A DNA stretch of 64,000 nucleotides from Apophysomyces variabilis. Lineage: Eukaryota > Mucoromycota > Mucoromycetes > Mucorales > Mucoraceae. The notes under the pieces were generated by a model, which worked only from the letters and a program-made list of their open reading frames with translations, was not told the DNA's origin and did not search any database. This document shows, in pieces, positions 1 through 9,247 of the stretch. Position 1 is the first letter of the stretch, and the number at the start of each line of letters is the position of its first letter. The translations under genes and the position numbers were made by a program. Location of the stretch: NCBI GenBank assembly GCA_002749535.1, contig MZZL01000136.1:345909-409908 (forward strand). Direction: 5' to 3'.

Positions 1-2
1 TG

Positions 3-578
3 TCCTTTTAATTCTTGCTTGAATTCAGTCCAGGTTTTTGATTCATGGTCATCCAATACCAACCAGTTCCACCATATGAGGGCATGGCCATGGAGGAAGG
101 AGACTGCGATGGACACACTACGTTCTTCAGAAATGGCGTAGAATTTCACATAGCACTCCATAGCCATCAACCAGTTGTCGATTGTACTTGTGACATGATC
201 ACCATGATAATTCTCTAAAAGCAGGAGACAGACGCCAGTAACAGTCATTAGTGATTCTTCCATTGTTTGTTTTTGTGTTAAGTTTTGATTATTTGGGTCT
301 TGTAATAGATAAATCAGATGAGATGCTTGAGCAGTCATAAATTGCAATGCAAACTTATAGGCGAGTTTTTTCCAATGAAGTTCCTGAGCAGGAGATGACT
401 TTATATGATATTCTTCAGGAATGCAGACCACTGAATGATAATTTTAATATGACTTGACAAGTTCAGATGGTAAAAGTTCTTGTACACGCTCTTCAATCTC
501 AAAGTGGTTCTTGTTTTCTTCAATATAGATGATTATATTCTTGATGTTGTGTAAATTTATTTCTATGTAGAGGTTTTC
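3..578 (-). pseudogene. Gag fragment of Ty3/Gypsy element Gy1 (no N- or C-terminal limit in window)
   Basis: Read on the minus strand from just after the primer-binding site, one frame stays open to the window edge except for one TAA near 450, where CAA is the likely ancestral codon. The part from 263 down to 3 starts with Met (residues MEESLMTV) and matches the Ty3/Gypsy Gag (retrotransposon gag) domain: a GDHVTSTIDNWL block, an ALIWWNW block and a WTEFKQEL block. These line up with the Gag of Gy2 and Gy3 (for example HADMWWCRRE in Gy3). Gag forms the particle that packages the element RNA. The zinc knuckle and all of pol lie outside the window. The true start codon was not found between the primer-binding site and the conserved region. 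The assignment to Gag is seen by similarity with neighbours; that this copy is dead is inferred from the single stop. Confidence 0.75.
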
Positions 579-589
579 ATCAGCTACCA
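579..589 (-). other. Primer-binding site of Gy1
   Basis: On the minus strand the 5' LTR ends in CGACA and is followed two bases later by TGGTAGCTGAT. The same 11 bases follow the 5' LTRs of Gy2 and Gy3. TGGTAGC is what the 3' end of eukaryotic initiator tRNA-Met (GCUACCA) would pair with, so initiator Met is the likely primer. That is an inference, because the matching tRNA gene is not in the window. Confidence 0.8.
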
Positions 590-591
590 AA

Positions 592-881
592 TGTCGTATC
601 AATCCTGATCTGAAATATACCAAGCAAGATCTACAAGGATGATAGACGAAAGATAACAATACAATAAAATAAGAGAAGATAGATAATGTTTATTTCTTTT
701 GATTTCACTGATATTTATAATGTCTGATTCTATAGTCTATTGTTGTAAGCTTGACTTTGGGTGAGTCATGGAGTGTTGCTTGTGTGACCATTGTTGCAAT
801 GACTCATGCTGAAAGAGGTCATGCTACCAAGTAGCATAGTTGTACAAAAGGAATTCCAAAAGAGGTAAAAGGTATATGACA
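592..881 (-). repeat. 5' LTR of Gy1
   Basis: This 290 bp block reads TGTCATATACC to GATACGACA on the minus strand, giving TG...CA ends, and stops two bases before the primer-binding site. A TATAAATATC promoter-like box followed by AATAAA lies in its second half, the order expected for an LTR. The partner LTR is outside the window, so the outer limit (881) rests on the TG end alone. The 14 bp between it and Gy2 are 882-895. Confidence 0.7.
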
Positions 882-895
882 ATTGATATAACATA

Positions 896-1262
896 TGTCG
901 TTTCCTTGGATCTGAGTTTTATTCTGAATCACTGTAACATAGTCGATCAGTCAAACTTGCAGTGGATCAGGGAAACGATAAGATAAATAAAAATAAGGGT
1001 CATGAAAGATGATTTTATTCTTTTGCAATTGCTTCTCTATTTATATTTTTGTTTTGTGCCTGAAGAATAACGGCAAAACAATTCTAGTTCTGAGACCACA
1101 GGAAAGAGTATCATTCAATACATTATGTTTCTTGATTATTCAATCTCAAACATAATCGTTCTTCTGCTTCTTCTGTGTTGTTCTTTGATCCGATTTGTTC
1201 TTCAACTTCAGGTATGGCAAAATCAAAGTCTGAATCCCAGATATCAGGATCTTGCCATGACA
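896..1262 (-). repeat. 3' LTR of Gy2
   Basis: It begins TGTCATGGCAAG and ends GGAAACGACA on the minus strand and matches 7652-8018 along its whole 367 bp. A TATAAATAGA box lies at about 1036-1045. The Gy2 pol frame runs into this LTR and stops at 1123. The purine tract AAAGAGGGGGTAT (1263-1275) directly precedes it and is the expected plus-strand primer. Confidence 0.92.
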
Positions 1263-2131
1263 ATACCCCCTCTTTAGAGTGTTGTTCATCCTCGAGCAAT
1301 GCCAACATAGAAGGAGAGACTTCAGGGGAGGAAGAGTTGGCAAGAGCCATATCATGGCGCCCATTAGCATGAGCAGTTGCAGGGCGGTACCACGTAGATT
1401 AGAATGTTTCAGACTTGGCATATTTCAGACAGTCTGTGTGAACCCAGGAACTGTAAGGCTCGCCTTCCAGGGTGGTTAACTTGTAAATACTGGCAGGAGC
1501 ATGTTTATCCACCACACGGTATGGGCCCATCCAATTGTACTCCAAACTATATGGGTTTTTGTGTCAAAGGAGTACATGATCACCCACAGCAAACTCCCTC
1601 AGAGTGATAGCAGCATCCCAGTGGGCTTTGTCTTGCTGGCTAACATTTGCCACATGGGTAGCAGCGGTGTCACAAGCAGCATGTAGTTGGCGCAAATCAG
1701 AAATTGAGGCCTTGGCATGGGATTCAAAGTCATGGGTTGTTGAAGCAGTGATGAATGGAGGCAATGGATCACTGGGCAGACATGGTTCGCGACCATAAGT
1801 AAGATAAAATGGGCTGAAATGGGTGGTACGATGGGTGCGTACATGGCAGGCCCAAAGGGCAGTATTTATAAACTTATCCCAATGGTGTATAGCACCATCG
1901 ATATATTTACGAAGCATCTGCTTGAATACACCATTGAGGCGCTCACACTTGCCGTTTGTTCTCAGGTGATATGCAGATATGAAGAGATGATGTTGTTTCA
2001 GTTTCGCGAGATAATGCGCTAACACCTTGGATATAAAATTAGCCCTATGATCTGTCAAAATTTCTGCTGGGCAACTGAAACGCATTACAATTTCCTCGTA
2101 CAGAAAGGTGGCAATAGCTTTGCCAGATCTG
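1123..2131 (-). pseudogene. Gy2 pol, C-terminal part: integrase core second half and tail
   Basis: This is the downstream part of the Gy2 integrase after the Merlin insertion. It opens with SGKAIATFLYEE, carries the second catalytic Asp (ILTDHRANF) and the catalytic Glu in GKCERLNG, and continues through an HVLL/YNWMGPYRVVDKH block typical of the Gypsy integrase C-terminus. A tail ending EGVLSWQDP follows and resembles the tail of Gy3. Reading ends inside the 3' LTR at 1123. There are in-frame stops, for example after HVLL and after SETF, at codons where Gy3 has Arg or other residues. Integrase would insert the cDNA into the genome; this copy cannot. Confidence 0.88.
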
Positions 2132-2286
2132 AGGGAATATATGCCTACACACTCAAATTTAGTACTCAATTTAAACTCCATTCAAACTCCATTCAAACTG
2201 CGTTTTAATAAAAATTTTTTAACAGATAAACTAATTTTTTGTTTACTTTTTCTTTTTTCTTTTTTGCTTTTACTGATATTTTCAAT

Positions 2287-3394
2287 ATGTCTACAGTTAT
2301 TTCTTTTACTTTTGATGAAATGTTTACTATTTTAAATACTCCTAAGTCTGCAATCAAGTAAGTAATTTTTAAATGAAAGAGTTTAATATAATTATTTAAC
2401 TTTTTAAATTAGATGGTTGCAAGAACAAAGAGTATTTTATAATTCTATGACTTGTCATAATGGAAAAGAAATGAAGTTAAACTGGAAAGAATCTCGTGGA
2501 TACTTTTGGAAGTGTCCTTTACGCAATTGTTGCAATCATAGTGAAAAAACTTTGTATAAAGATTCTTTCTTTTATAATCGCAAAGCTCCAATGCATAAAA
2601 TTCTTTATGTTTTATGGTGTTGGGCAACTAATTCAAATTTGCGTCATATGCAAAAAACAAGTGGCCTTGATGAAAAAACGGTTGTGACAATTATTAAAGA
2701 TATTTATTTATTAATTGAAAATGACTTAGAACAAAATGATATGATGATTGGTATTTAAAAATAATTATGTACTTTTCTTATTAATTATATATATTAGGAG
2801 GACCAAATATTATCATTGAAATTGATGAGTCCAAGTTTGGTAAACGCAAATATCATCGTGGTCATCATGTTGAAGGCGTTTGGGTTGTTGGAGGAATTGA
2901 ATGAACTCCAGAAAAAAAGGTGTTTTTAACGATTGTCCATAATTGTGAGGCCCAAACATTAGAATCAATTATACAACAACGTATAAAACCTGGTTCTATT
3001 ATTTACACAGATGGTTGGGCTGGATATAATAATGTAGCAGCTATTCCAAATATGAATTATATCCATGAAACTATAAATCACTCTCAAGAATTTGTTTGTG
3101 GAGATAATATTCATATAAATACAGTTGAAGGTAATCTTTATCTTAATTTTTTTTAGTATTAATATTTTTATAGGAATGTGGCATGGAATTAAGATGAATA
3201 TTGTTCTAAGATATCAAACCAAAACTTTGATACTATGGAGACTTGTTGAATATATTTGGTGAAAGAAAAATATGAATGATATTTTTAATGCATTAATTAA
3301 TGCATTAAAATCAGTATCATTTCATGCATCATCTGATGAGCATTATACTGAACAAGATAATGATATTTGGACTAATTTTGGTTATAATATATAA
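2287..3394 (+). pseudogene. Merlin transposase, four exons, two in-frame stops
   Basis: Exons are 2287-2357, 2413-2750, 2798-3130 and 3174-3394. The introns (55, 47 and 43 bp) have GT-AG ends and join codons cleanly. The product starts MSTVISFTFDEM and has a short Cys-rich zinc-ribbon-like part (CHNGKE, then CPLRNCCNH). The DDE core of the IS1595/ISXO2 family follows: first Asp in IIIEIDESKFGKRK, second Asp in YTDGWAGYNN, and the N-x-x-E block NTVEGMWHGIK, which is split by the last intron. Two TGA codons, after VVGGIE and after YIW, fit CGA to TGA changes. The catalytic residues themselves are intact. The protein would cut and paste its own element. The three introns argue for long residence in a eukaryote rather than recent bacterial origin. 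Confidence 0.85.
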
Positions 3395-3534
3395 AAATTT
3401 AAATAATAATAATTAATTTTAAATTTATTGTTTTATCATTATCTACTTCTAGTAAAAGTGATTTTATTTTAGTTTAAAATAAAAGTAAGTACTTTATAAA
3501 AAACTTAATAGCTTTTACTAAAAAATATGGGCGA

Positions 3535-3715
3535 GTTCATCATATCCTATTAAGTTTACCATGCAGCTAGAGCCCCTGAAGCAAACATGGTTTTAGGATT
3601 TCTAGACAGGCATATGCCCCAGGCCTCCAAAGTGTCCTTAACAGGATCCGAACTTGTGCCCTCCCAGTGAGTGTCGTTTGCGCTAACCACACCACCACAA
3701 GGGCCCCCCTTGGGG
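3535..3715 (-). repeat. tRNA-derived SINE-like unit inside the Merlin element
   Basis: On the minus strand an A-box-like TGGTTAGCGC (about 3680-3689) is followed roughly 35 bases later by a B-box-like AGTTCGGATCC (3644-3654). These are the internal RNA polymerase III promoter of a tRNA. The head does not fold as a complete tRNA by eye, and it continues into unrelated sequence to about 3535. It could be a SINE or a decayed tRNA pseudogene. No poly-A tail or target duplication was found, so the limits are approximate. Confidence 0.5.
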
Positions 3716-3784
3716 GGTATGGGGCAGCAAGTAAAATTTAAGCCTAAGTAGATTTTTAATGGATGGGAAACTTTTTAATAACTA

Positions 3785-3890
3785 CTTAATTTAGTATTGT
3801 TGTTATAAAAATATCTTAATTTAGTATTGTTGTTACAAAAAATATCTTAATTTAGTATTGTTGTTATAAAAAATATCTTAAGTTAGTAAT
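3785..3890. repeat. Short tandem repeat, about 31 bp unit, roughly 3.5 copies
   Basis: The unit begins CTTAATTTAGTATTGTTGTT followed by an A-rich run and recurs at 3785, 3815 and 3846, with a decayed fourth copy. It lies between the SINE-like unit and the right end of the Merlin element. Confidence 0.8.
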
Positions 3891-3968
3891 TAGGTTATAC
3901 AAATATACTTAATATAGATGCTGAGATTAATGGAGTTTTAAATTTGAGTGTGTAGGTATATTTTCCCT

Positions 3969-6695
3969 TTTAACTGCTTCGCCAGTTGTGTCAGGGACAG
4001 CACATGCAATAGACTAATTTGTCATATAGTCTATAGCCACAAGAAGCCAATAATTGCCATTAGGTGTCAATGGGAGTTCACTGATGAAATCTAAATACTA
4101 TCTGGAAAAAGTAGGTGGGACAGGCAATGGCTGCATTAGGGCGTAATGGGTATTGCGGTCAGCACCCGCAGCGAGTTGGCATTGAGAGCAAGTAGATAGC
4201 CATTGCTAGATATCTGCACGCATCTTTGGCCACCACCAATGTTTGCAGATTAGGTCATACATAGTCACTTGTCCAGCATGACCAAACTTAGTGTAGAAAT
4301 TGCAGACCAAATCTGTGCGATGAGCAAAAAGAGCATAATGGATCTCGTGAATGTTTCCTGCGATCTTGACCTTGCAATAAACTTGTCCATTACAGATGAC
4401 AAACTGATTGCGCTATGCCTCAAGCATAGGTTTCATATCGATCAGCCAGTCATCTTCAGGGTGAGTATAGAATTTCAGCCAATCGGATGATGGAACAACT
4501 TGTGTGGTATAAAGGTAGTCAGGTTCTAGTGCTATAGCATCACTTTCACATTCTGGGCCATCGCGTTGAGACAGTACGTCAGGGACATGATTCTCTTTAC
4601 CAGGTTTATATTGTATATTCGGGTCATACAACTCCAAATCAGAGATCCATTGAATCAGGCATGGTGTTGGTTTCATTTGTTCTTAGAAATATTTAAGAGG
4701 CATATGGTCTGTGAAGACTGTATAAGGTTTGCCTTCGATCAAACATCGCCAAGTGCAAATAGCATGAAGGATCGCAAGAAGTTCATGCTCTTAGACTGGG
4801 TAAAAATGTTTAGCGCAGGACAACTTCTTTGATTTGAATGCCAAGGGTCACCACTGGTCATCGTTATCTGGTTGTAGCAATACGGCACCAATTCCAAAGT
4901 CGGATGCGTCAGTTTCAATTCAGAATGGTCAGTGCATATCAGGTGGCATTAGCACAGGAGCAGAACTTAGTTTTTGCTTGAGATTGTCAAAACTTTCTTG
5001 GCATGATGGCATCCACACAATAGGGTGTTTTTTCTGGCCAGTGCCTTTAGTCAGATCAGTGAGTGGCGCCACTATGCCTGCAAACCCAAGGATAAATCAT
5101 CAATAATGTTGCGCTAGACCAATGAACTGGCGGACTTCTTGGACATTTGTAGGCATGGGCCATTCTTGAATAGCTCATATCTTTTCAGGCGCCAGGAGGA
5201 TGCCATCAGCAGACACTTGAAAACCTAGGAAAAGCAGTTGTCGCTTATTAAATTTGCACTTTTTCAGATTGGCTACTAGTTTCACATCGCGTAGTCAGTC
5301 TAGGACCTGGCGAACATGTTTAATGTGGTCCTCTTCACTCTTACTATAAATCAAGATGTCATCCAGATAAACCAGGGCAAAGTCATCCAAGCAATCTCTA
5401 AGGACATTGTTCATCAGGCTCTGGAAGGTAGGGGGTGCGTTCGTTAACCCAAATGGCAGAACAAGGAATTCATATTGACCATAATGCATATTGAAGGCAG
5501 TCTTTGGAACGTTGGATGGGTGGATGTGAACCTGGTGGTAACCACTCTTCAGATCCAGACTTGTAAAGTATGATGCACTGCGTAGCCGATCAAGACATTC
5601 ATCAATTCTTGGGAGTGAATGTGCATTGCGAATGGTGACCTTGTTGAGTGTATGATAATCAATGCACATTCGCATGGTTCCATCCTTTTTCTTGATGAAT
5701 AGCACCAGCGCACCCCATGGTGATGAGCTGGGGCAGATTCAACCAAGATGGAGCAGCTCACCTAGTTGACGTTTCAACTCGTCCAATTCAGCTAGACTCA
5801 TCTTAAAGGGTGGACGATTGACTGGTTTAGCATCTCTGGTGTCAATAACATAATGGATGCTGTGGTCCGGTGGGATTCCTACTAGGTCATCCTTGAACAC
5901 TTCACTGTATTCTTCTAGGAGGCCACTCCATTCTGACGTTTCATTTGCTTGTCCTGACAAATCTTGAAAATGCACAAGGAAACATTCAGCACCTTGTTTA
6001 CAGATAAGTTTGTCAGCTTGCTTGGTGGATACAAGGTAGTCAAGCTGCAGTTCGGTGATGCATTCCTTACTTGGATATAATACATATGTACGACCATCTT
6101 TGGAAAAACGCCATTGATCAGTGGTCCAGTCTGGATACGGTTTCACTGTCTGGAGCCACGTACATCCCAAAATAAGGTCAAACTTGGTTGAGAATATGTA
6201 GGCGTCCACATCCTCTGTGAATCCTCCAAGAGAAACTGATAGTTGAGCTTTCTGCATGATTGATGTTTGATGGCCACCAGCAGTTTCAACTTCTCGAGGG
6301 GCGATCCTTGTCAAACCAATGGCTAACTTAGCTACATCTGGTAAAATGTAATTGGCACCAGCGCCACTGTCGATAAGTGCTAGGTAATGTTGACCCGAGA
6401 TGTATACTTCATAGAGTGGTAGTTCTGTGTGTGTAGCAGTATACAATTGTTCCAAGAAGTGTTGATCGTTCATAAGATCAAGATCGTCATTTATAACACA
6501 GTCATACAAGGAAGAAGAATCTTTATTAACGCTTGGTTCACGTTCTGGTTCTTTTATAATAGGCTCAACACTCGCCTCAGGGGAGGATTTGTCTTCTGTA
6601 ACGCACAACTGACCTCCCTTTACAGTTGTGCGGGGTGAAAATCTGATTGTTGACTTTGGTGTTCTTGATCCATTCTGCAGATGGCAGCTATGCAT
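3969..6695 (-). pseudogene. Gy2 pol: protease, RT, RNase H, integrase first half
   Basis: On the minus strand the order is as follows. A retropepsin has the active-site block LIDSGAGANYI (near 6370). The RT has [26 protein letters not shown] and the catalytic YLDDILIYS (near 5360). The RNase H region has ETDASDFGIGAVLLQ and FTDHMPLKY. The integrase zinc-binding region has GHAGQVTMYDL and CSQCQL, and then the first catalytic Asp in YLDFIS. Frame 6695 to 3969 is continuous apart from stops, many where Gy3 has Arg, Gln or Trp. Gag lies in a different frame, so at least one indel occurred near 6650. Function is reverse transcription and integration of the element; this copy is inactive. Confidence 0.92.
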
Positions 6696-7474
6696 TCCTT
6701 ACAGGTACCCCGTTTGTGACCACGTTTGTGGCAGAAGTAACATTCGATGTTTGACAAATCGATTCTTCGCCAAGAGCTTGATTGTCTCTGTGTTACAACG
6801 TCTAGATCCATAGGTGTGGCGTCATTCACTTGAGAGACAAAGGATGAGCTTGTTGAATACGTGCGTACAAGATCACTGCTTAGTCCGATTCTGCGTCTGC
6901 TATCATAAGTGAGGGCAGCACAAATCACATCATCAAGACTGGTTGGTTTACAGGTGATCACATGGACATGGATACTGTCTTGCAACCCTCAGACAAAACG
7001 GTCTAATGCTTCCTTGTCGGTCATTGAGGGGATGTCTAGCTGAATATCTTAGAATGTGTCCACGTATGTTTCCACCATCCCAGTTTGGCAGAGTGCTGCC
7101 ATACGATCTCTTGCGAGCCTCAAGGTGTGTGCTGGCCAGAACTCATTATTTAAAGCATGCTTAAATTCACCCCAGTGTTCCAGTGTATCCTTGCTAAGCT
7201 CCAGCCATTGCCACCAAATTTCAGCTCATCCTCGTAGTAGTGTAACAGCATATTGCAGCCTTCTTTCGCCACTGATCTCAACAAAGTCACAGTAGTGTTC
7301 TACTAAATATACTCAGCTATCGATGGTAGATGCCATATAATCTCCATGGTAAGTATCGGGCTCTCATACGCAGACCCTGGCAACAGGCGTTGACGTTGCG
7401 TTGTTGATCTGCAAGTTTCATAGTGCTTTGGTCATCATCACAACCATTTCAGCCATGTTTGCTTGTTGACTCAT
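6620..7474 (-). pseudogene. Gy2 Gag with CCHC zinc knuckle
   Basis: The start is the ATG at 7474 (residues MSQQANMAEMVVMM), close to the Gy3 start. The reading is shifted and stopped several times before about 7100. It then follows the Gag fold: AVTLLRG, WPAHTLRLARDRMAALCQTG, VETYVDTF and SMTDKEALDRFV, all close to Gy3. A canonical CX2CX4HX4C knuckle (CYFCHKRGHKRGTC, near 6720) ends it and would bind genomic RNA. The frame then stops at 6620, about 75 bp past the start of the overlapping pol frame. In Gy3 gag and pol share a frame, so this overlap is probably secondary. Confidence 0.85.
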
Positions 7475-7638
7475 TTGTATAGAAAATGTCCTAGTCACTT
7501 GACTGACAAAAAGTTCTTATGATGTCCAGGTTGCTTTGACTGACAATTAGGCAGGTAAATGTGTCCTGGTCGCTCTTGACTGACACCAAAATATTCGGTT
7601 GTTGTATTGTTTAAAATTGTATGGTAGAACGAACTTGT

Positions 7639-7649
7639 ATCAGCTACCA
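7639..7649 (-). other. Primer-binding site of Gy2
   Basis: TGGTAGCTGAT on the minus strand, two bases after the 5' LTR end. It is identical to the sites in Gy1 and Gy3, and the match to initiator tRNA-Met is inferred. Confidence 0.85.
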
Positions 7650-7651
7650 AT

Positions 7652-8018
7652 TGTCGTTTCCTTAGATCTGAGTTTTATTCCAAATCACTGTAACATAGTC
7701 GATTGGTCAAACTTGCAGCAGATCAGAGAAATGATAAGATAAATAAAAATAAGGGTCATGAAAGATGATTTTATTCTTTTGCAATTGCTTCTCTATTTAT
7801 ATTTTTGTTTTGTGCCTGAAGAATAACAGCAAAACAATTCTAGTTCTGAGACCATGGGAAAGAGTATTATTCGATACATTATGTTTCTTGATTATTCAAT
7901 CTCAAACATAATCGTTCTTCTGCTTCTTCCATGTTGTTCTTCAATCTGATTTGTTCTTCAACTTCAGGTATGGCAAAATTGAAGTCCGAATCCCAGATAT
8001 TGGGATCTTGCCATGACA
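7652..8018 (-). repeat. 5' LTR of Gy2
   Basis: Partner of the 896-1262 LTR and equal in length (367 bp). All differences I found between the two are transitions. At least eight sites show TG in one copy and CA in the other, the mark of one ancestral CpG decaying on opposite strands. Confidence 0.92.
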
Positions 8019-8024
8019 CACATG

Positions 8025-8358
8025 TGTCGTCGCCTTTTGCATCAGACTTTACATTACCCTTTTCTCAGATTGACTCAATTCCTTCCGATCAAGAAGAACC
8101 TTCTAGCGACGATGTCTAGTGATCTGATTTAGCTGGATATCTGAAACATTTCCAGAGAATTCTTTTATGCCCAGACCACTTCGGATATCTCAGGAACGAA
8201 AAGATATAAATAAGAGTCAAATCACAAATAAAGGACATCATCTTTTTCTTCTGTCATATTTTATTCATTGATATTCTATTGTTGACACCTTGTGGGCTGC
8301 CTGATCGATTTTACCAATTAAATAATCAGGAATCAGCCTAGCAACTGCGACAACGACA
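8025..8358 (+). repeat. 5' LTR of Gy3
   Basis: Begins TGTCGTCGCC and ends ACAACGACA. A TATAAATAAG box lies at 8205-8214 and is followed by AATAAA. Length is equal to the 3' LTR. Confidence 0.95.
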
Positions 8359-8360
8359 TT

Positions 8361-8371
8361 TGGTAGCTGAT
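8361..8371 (+). other. Primer-binding site of Gy3
   Basis: TGGTAGCTGAT, two bases after the 5' LTR; same as in Gy1 and Gy2. Confidence 0.88.
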
Positions 8372-8419
8372 GTTTAAAACTTTCACCGCACAATATCAAA
8401 GAGACAGATATGGTAACTA

Positions 8420-9247
8420 GTGATAATGATGAACTCTAACGGACAACAAATGGATACAACAACAATGATCGCTTTGTTAACGGAGGCCTTTCAACGGGCA
8501 ATGCAACTAAGTACACCGAATATGTCTACAGTTGGGAAGATCCGTATCAAAGGCCCAGACACCTATCATGGCGACCGTGTAGCATCTGTCATTGACAGCT
8601 GGCTCTGATCAGTGGAGCGCTATGGGGATCTCATGAACATGGATAATGAGCAGATGACGAAATATGCTGTAACGTTGTTGCGAGGCCACGCTGACATGTG
8701 GTGGTGCCGACGCGAACTTCAGGGAGATGCGCCTACCTTTTGGAAAGAATTTAAGAAGGAAGTAATTGCAGAATTCCAACCTGTTCATACTCTTCGAGCT
8801 GCTAGAGACCGCATTGCAGAACTATGCCAAACAGGAACTGTGGAAGCATATGTGGACGCTTTCCAAGACATACACCTGGATATACCTTCCATGACAGATG
8901 AAGAAGCGCTGGACAGATTTATTCATGGACTTCAGTCTGACACACGCGTCCATGTTATCACGCGCGAACCTATGACACTTGATGAGGCTGTACGAGCAGC
9001 TCTCGCCTATGAGAGCGGCAAGCAGATCAGCCGGATCCCAGGGTCAATGCACGACTACCACCCTGATCTACCAGGTTTCTCTGCCCAGGAGGGCGTAGCC
9101 CCAATGGAACTGGACGCCATTGATCGCAGAACCAACCATACCAAAATGTGACCCAATCTTTCAAGCATTGAGTGTTTCTGGTGTTGCCAAAGAGGACACA
9201 CTCGATGCTACTGTCCTGAACGTATTGCAGCTATATGAAAGCTAGAT
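8420..9247 (+). pseudogene. Gy3 Gag with CCHC zinc knuckle, stops in frame
   Basis: The reading starts at the ATGs near 8420-8426 (MMNSNGQQMDTTTMIALL), about 60 bp after the 5' LTR. The Gag core has IRIKGPDTYHGD, HADMWWCRRELQ, FWKEFKKEVIAEFQP, ELCQTGTVEAYVDAFQ and DEEALDRFIHGL. A CX2CX4HX4C knuckle follows near 9175 (CFWCCQRGHTRCYC). Stops fall at 8606 (TGA after IDSWL, where Gy1 has a coding codon and CGA is likely), near 9149 and near 9237. The frame is the same as pol, so Gag and Pol would be one polyprotein cut by the element's protease. Confidence 0.88.

Larger units (their letters stand above)
2132..3968 (+). mobile_element. Merlin-type DNA transposon inserted in the Gy2 integrase
   Basis: Terminal inverted repeats begin AGGGAATATATGCCTACACA on the left and AGGGAAAATATACCTACACA (read inward) on the right, and both continue into ACTCAAATTTA. 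The element carries one spliced transposase gene of the IS1016/ISXO2 type, which in eukaryotes defines Merlin. The flanks hold an imperfect 16 bp direct repeat (AATAGCTTTGCCAGAT at 2114-2129 and AACTGCTTCGCCAGTT at 3972-3987), which codes the same integrase residues twice. Merlin duplications are usually 8-9 bp, so the repeat is longer than expected. Internal cargo includes a SINE-like unit and a short tandem repeat. Confidence 0.85.
896..8018 (-). mobile_element. Gy2: Ty3/Gypsy LTR retrotransposon, full length but dead, interrupted by a Merlin element
   Basis: Two 367 bp LTRs bound the element, with a primer-binding site next to the 5' LTR (7639-7649) and a purine-rich tract next to the 3' LTR (1263-1275). 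Order on the minus strand is Gag, protease, RT, RNase H, integrase, which is the Ty3/Gypsy order. There is no chromodomain. The flanks CATA (892-895) and CACA (8019-8022) look like a 4 bp target-site duplication with one transition. The two LTRs differ at about 24 positions, all transitions by my reading. The Merlin element at 2132-3968 splits the integrase. Confidence 0.92.

Noticed and set aside
1564..1844. Several overlapping open frames on both strands around 1.2-2.1 kb and 32.2-32.7 kb.
   Set aside because: They are shadows of the Gy2 integrase and the Gy4 Gag; only one frame in each place has the family motifs.
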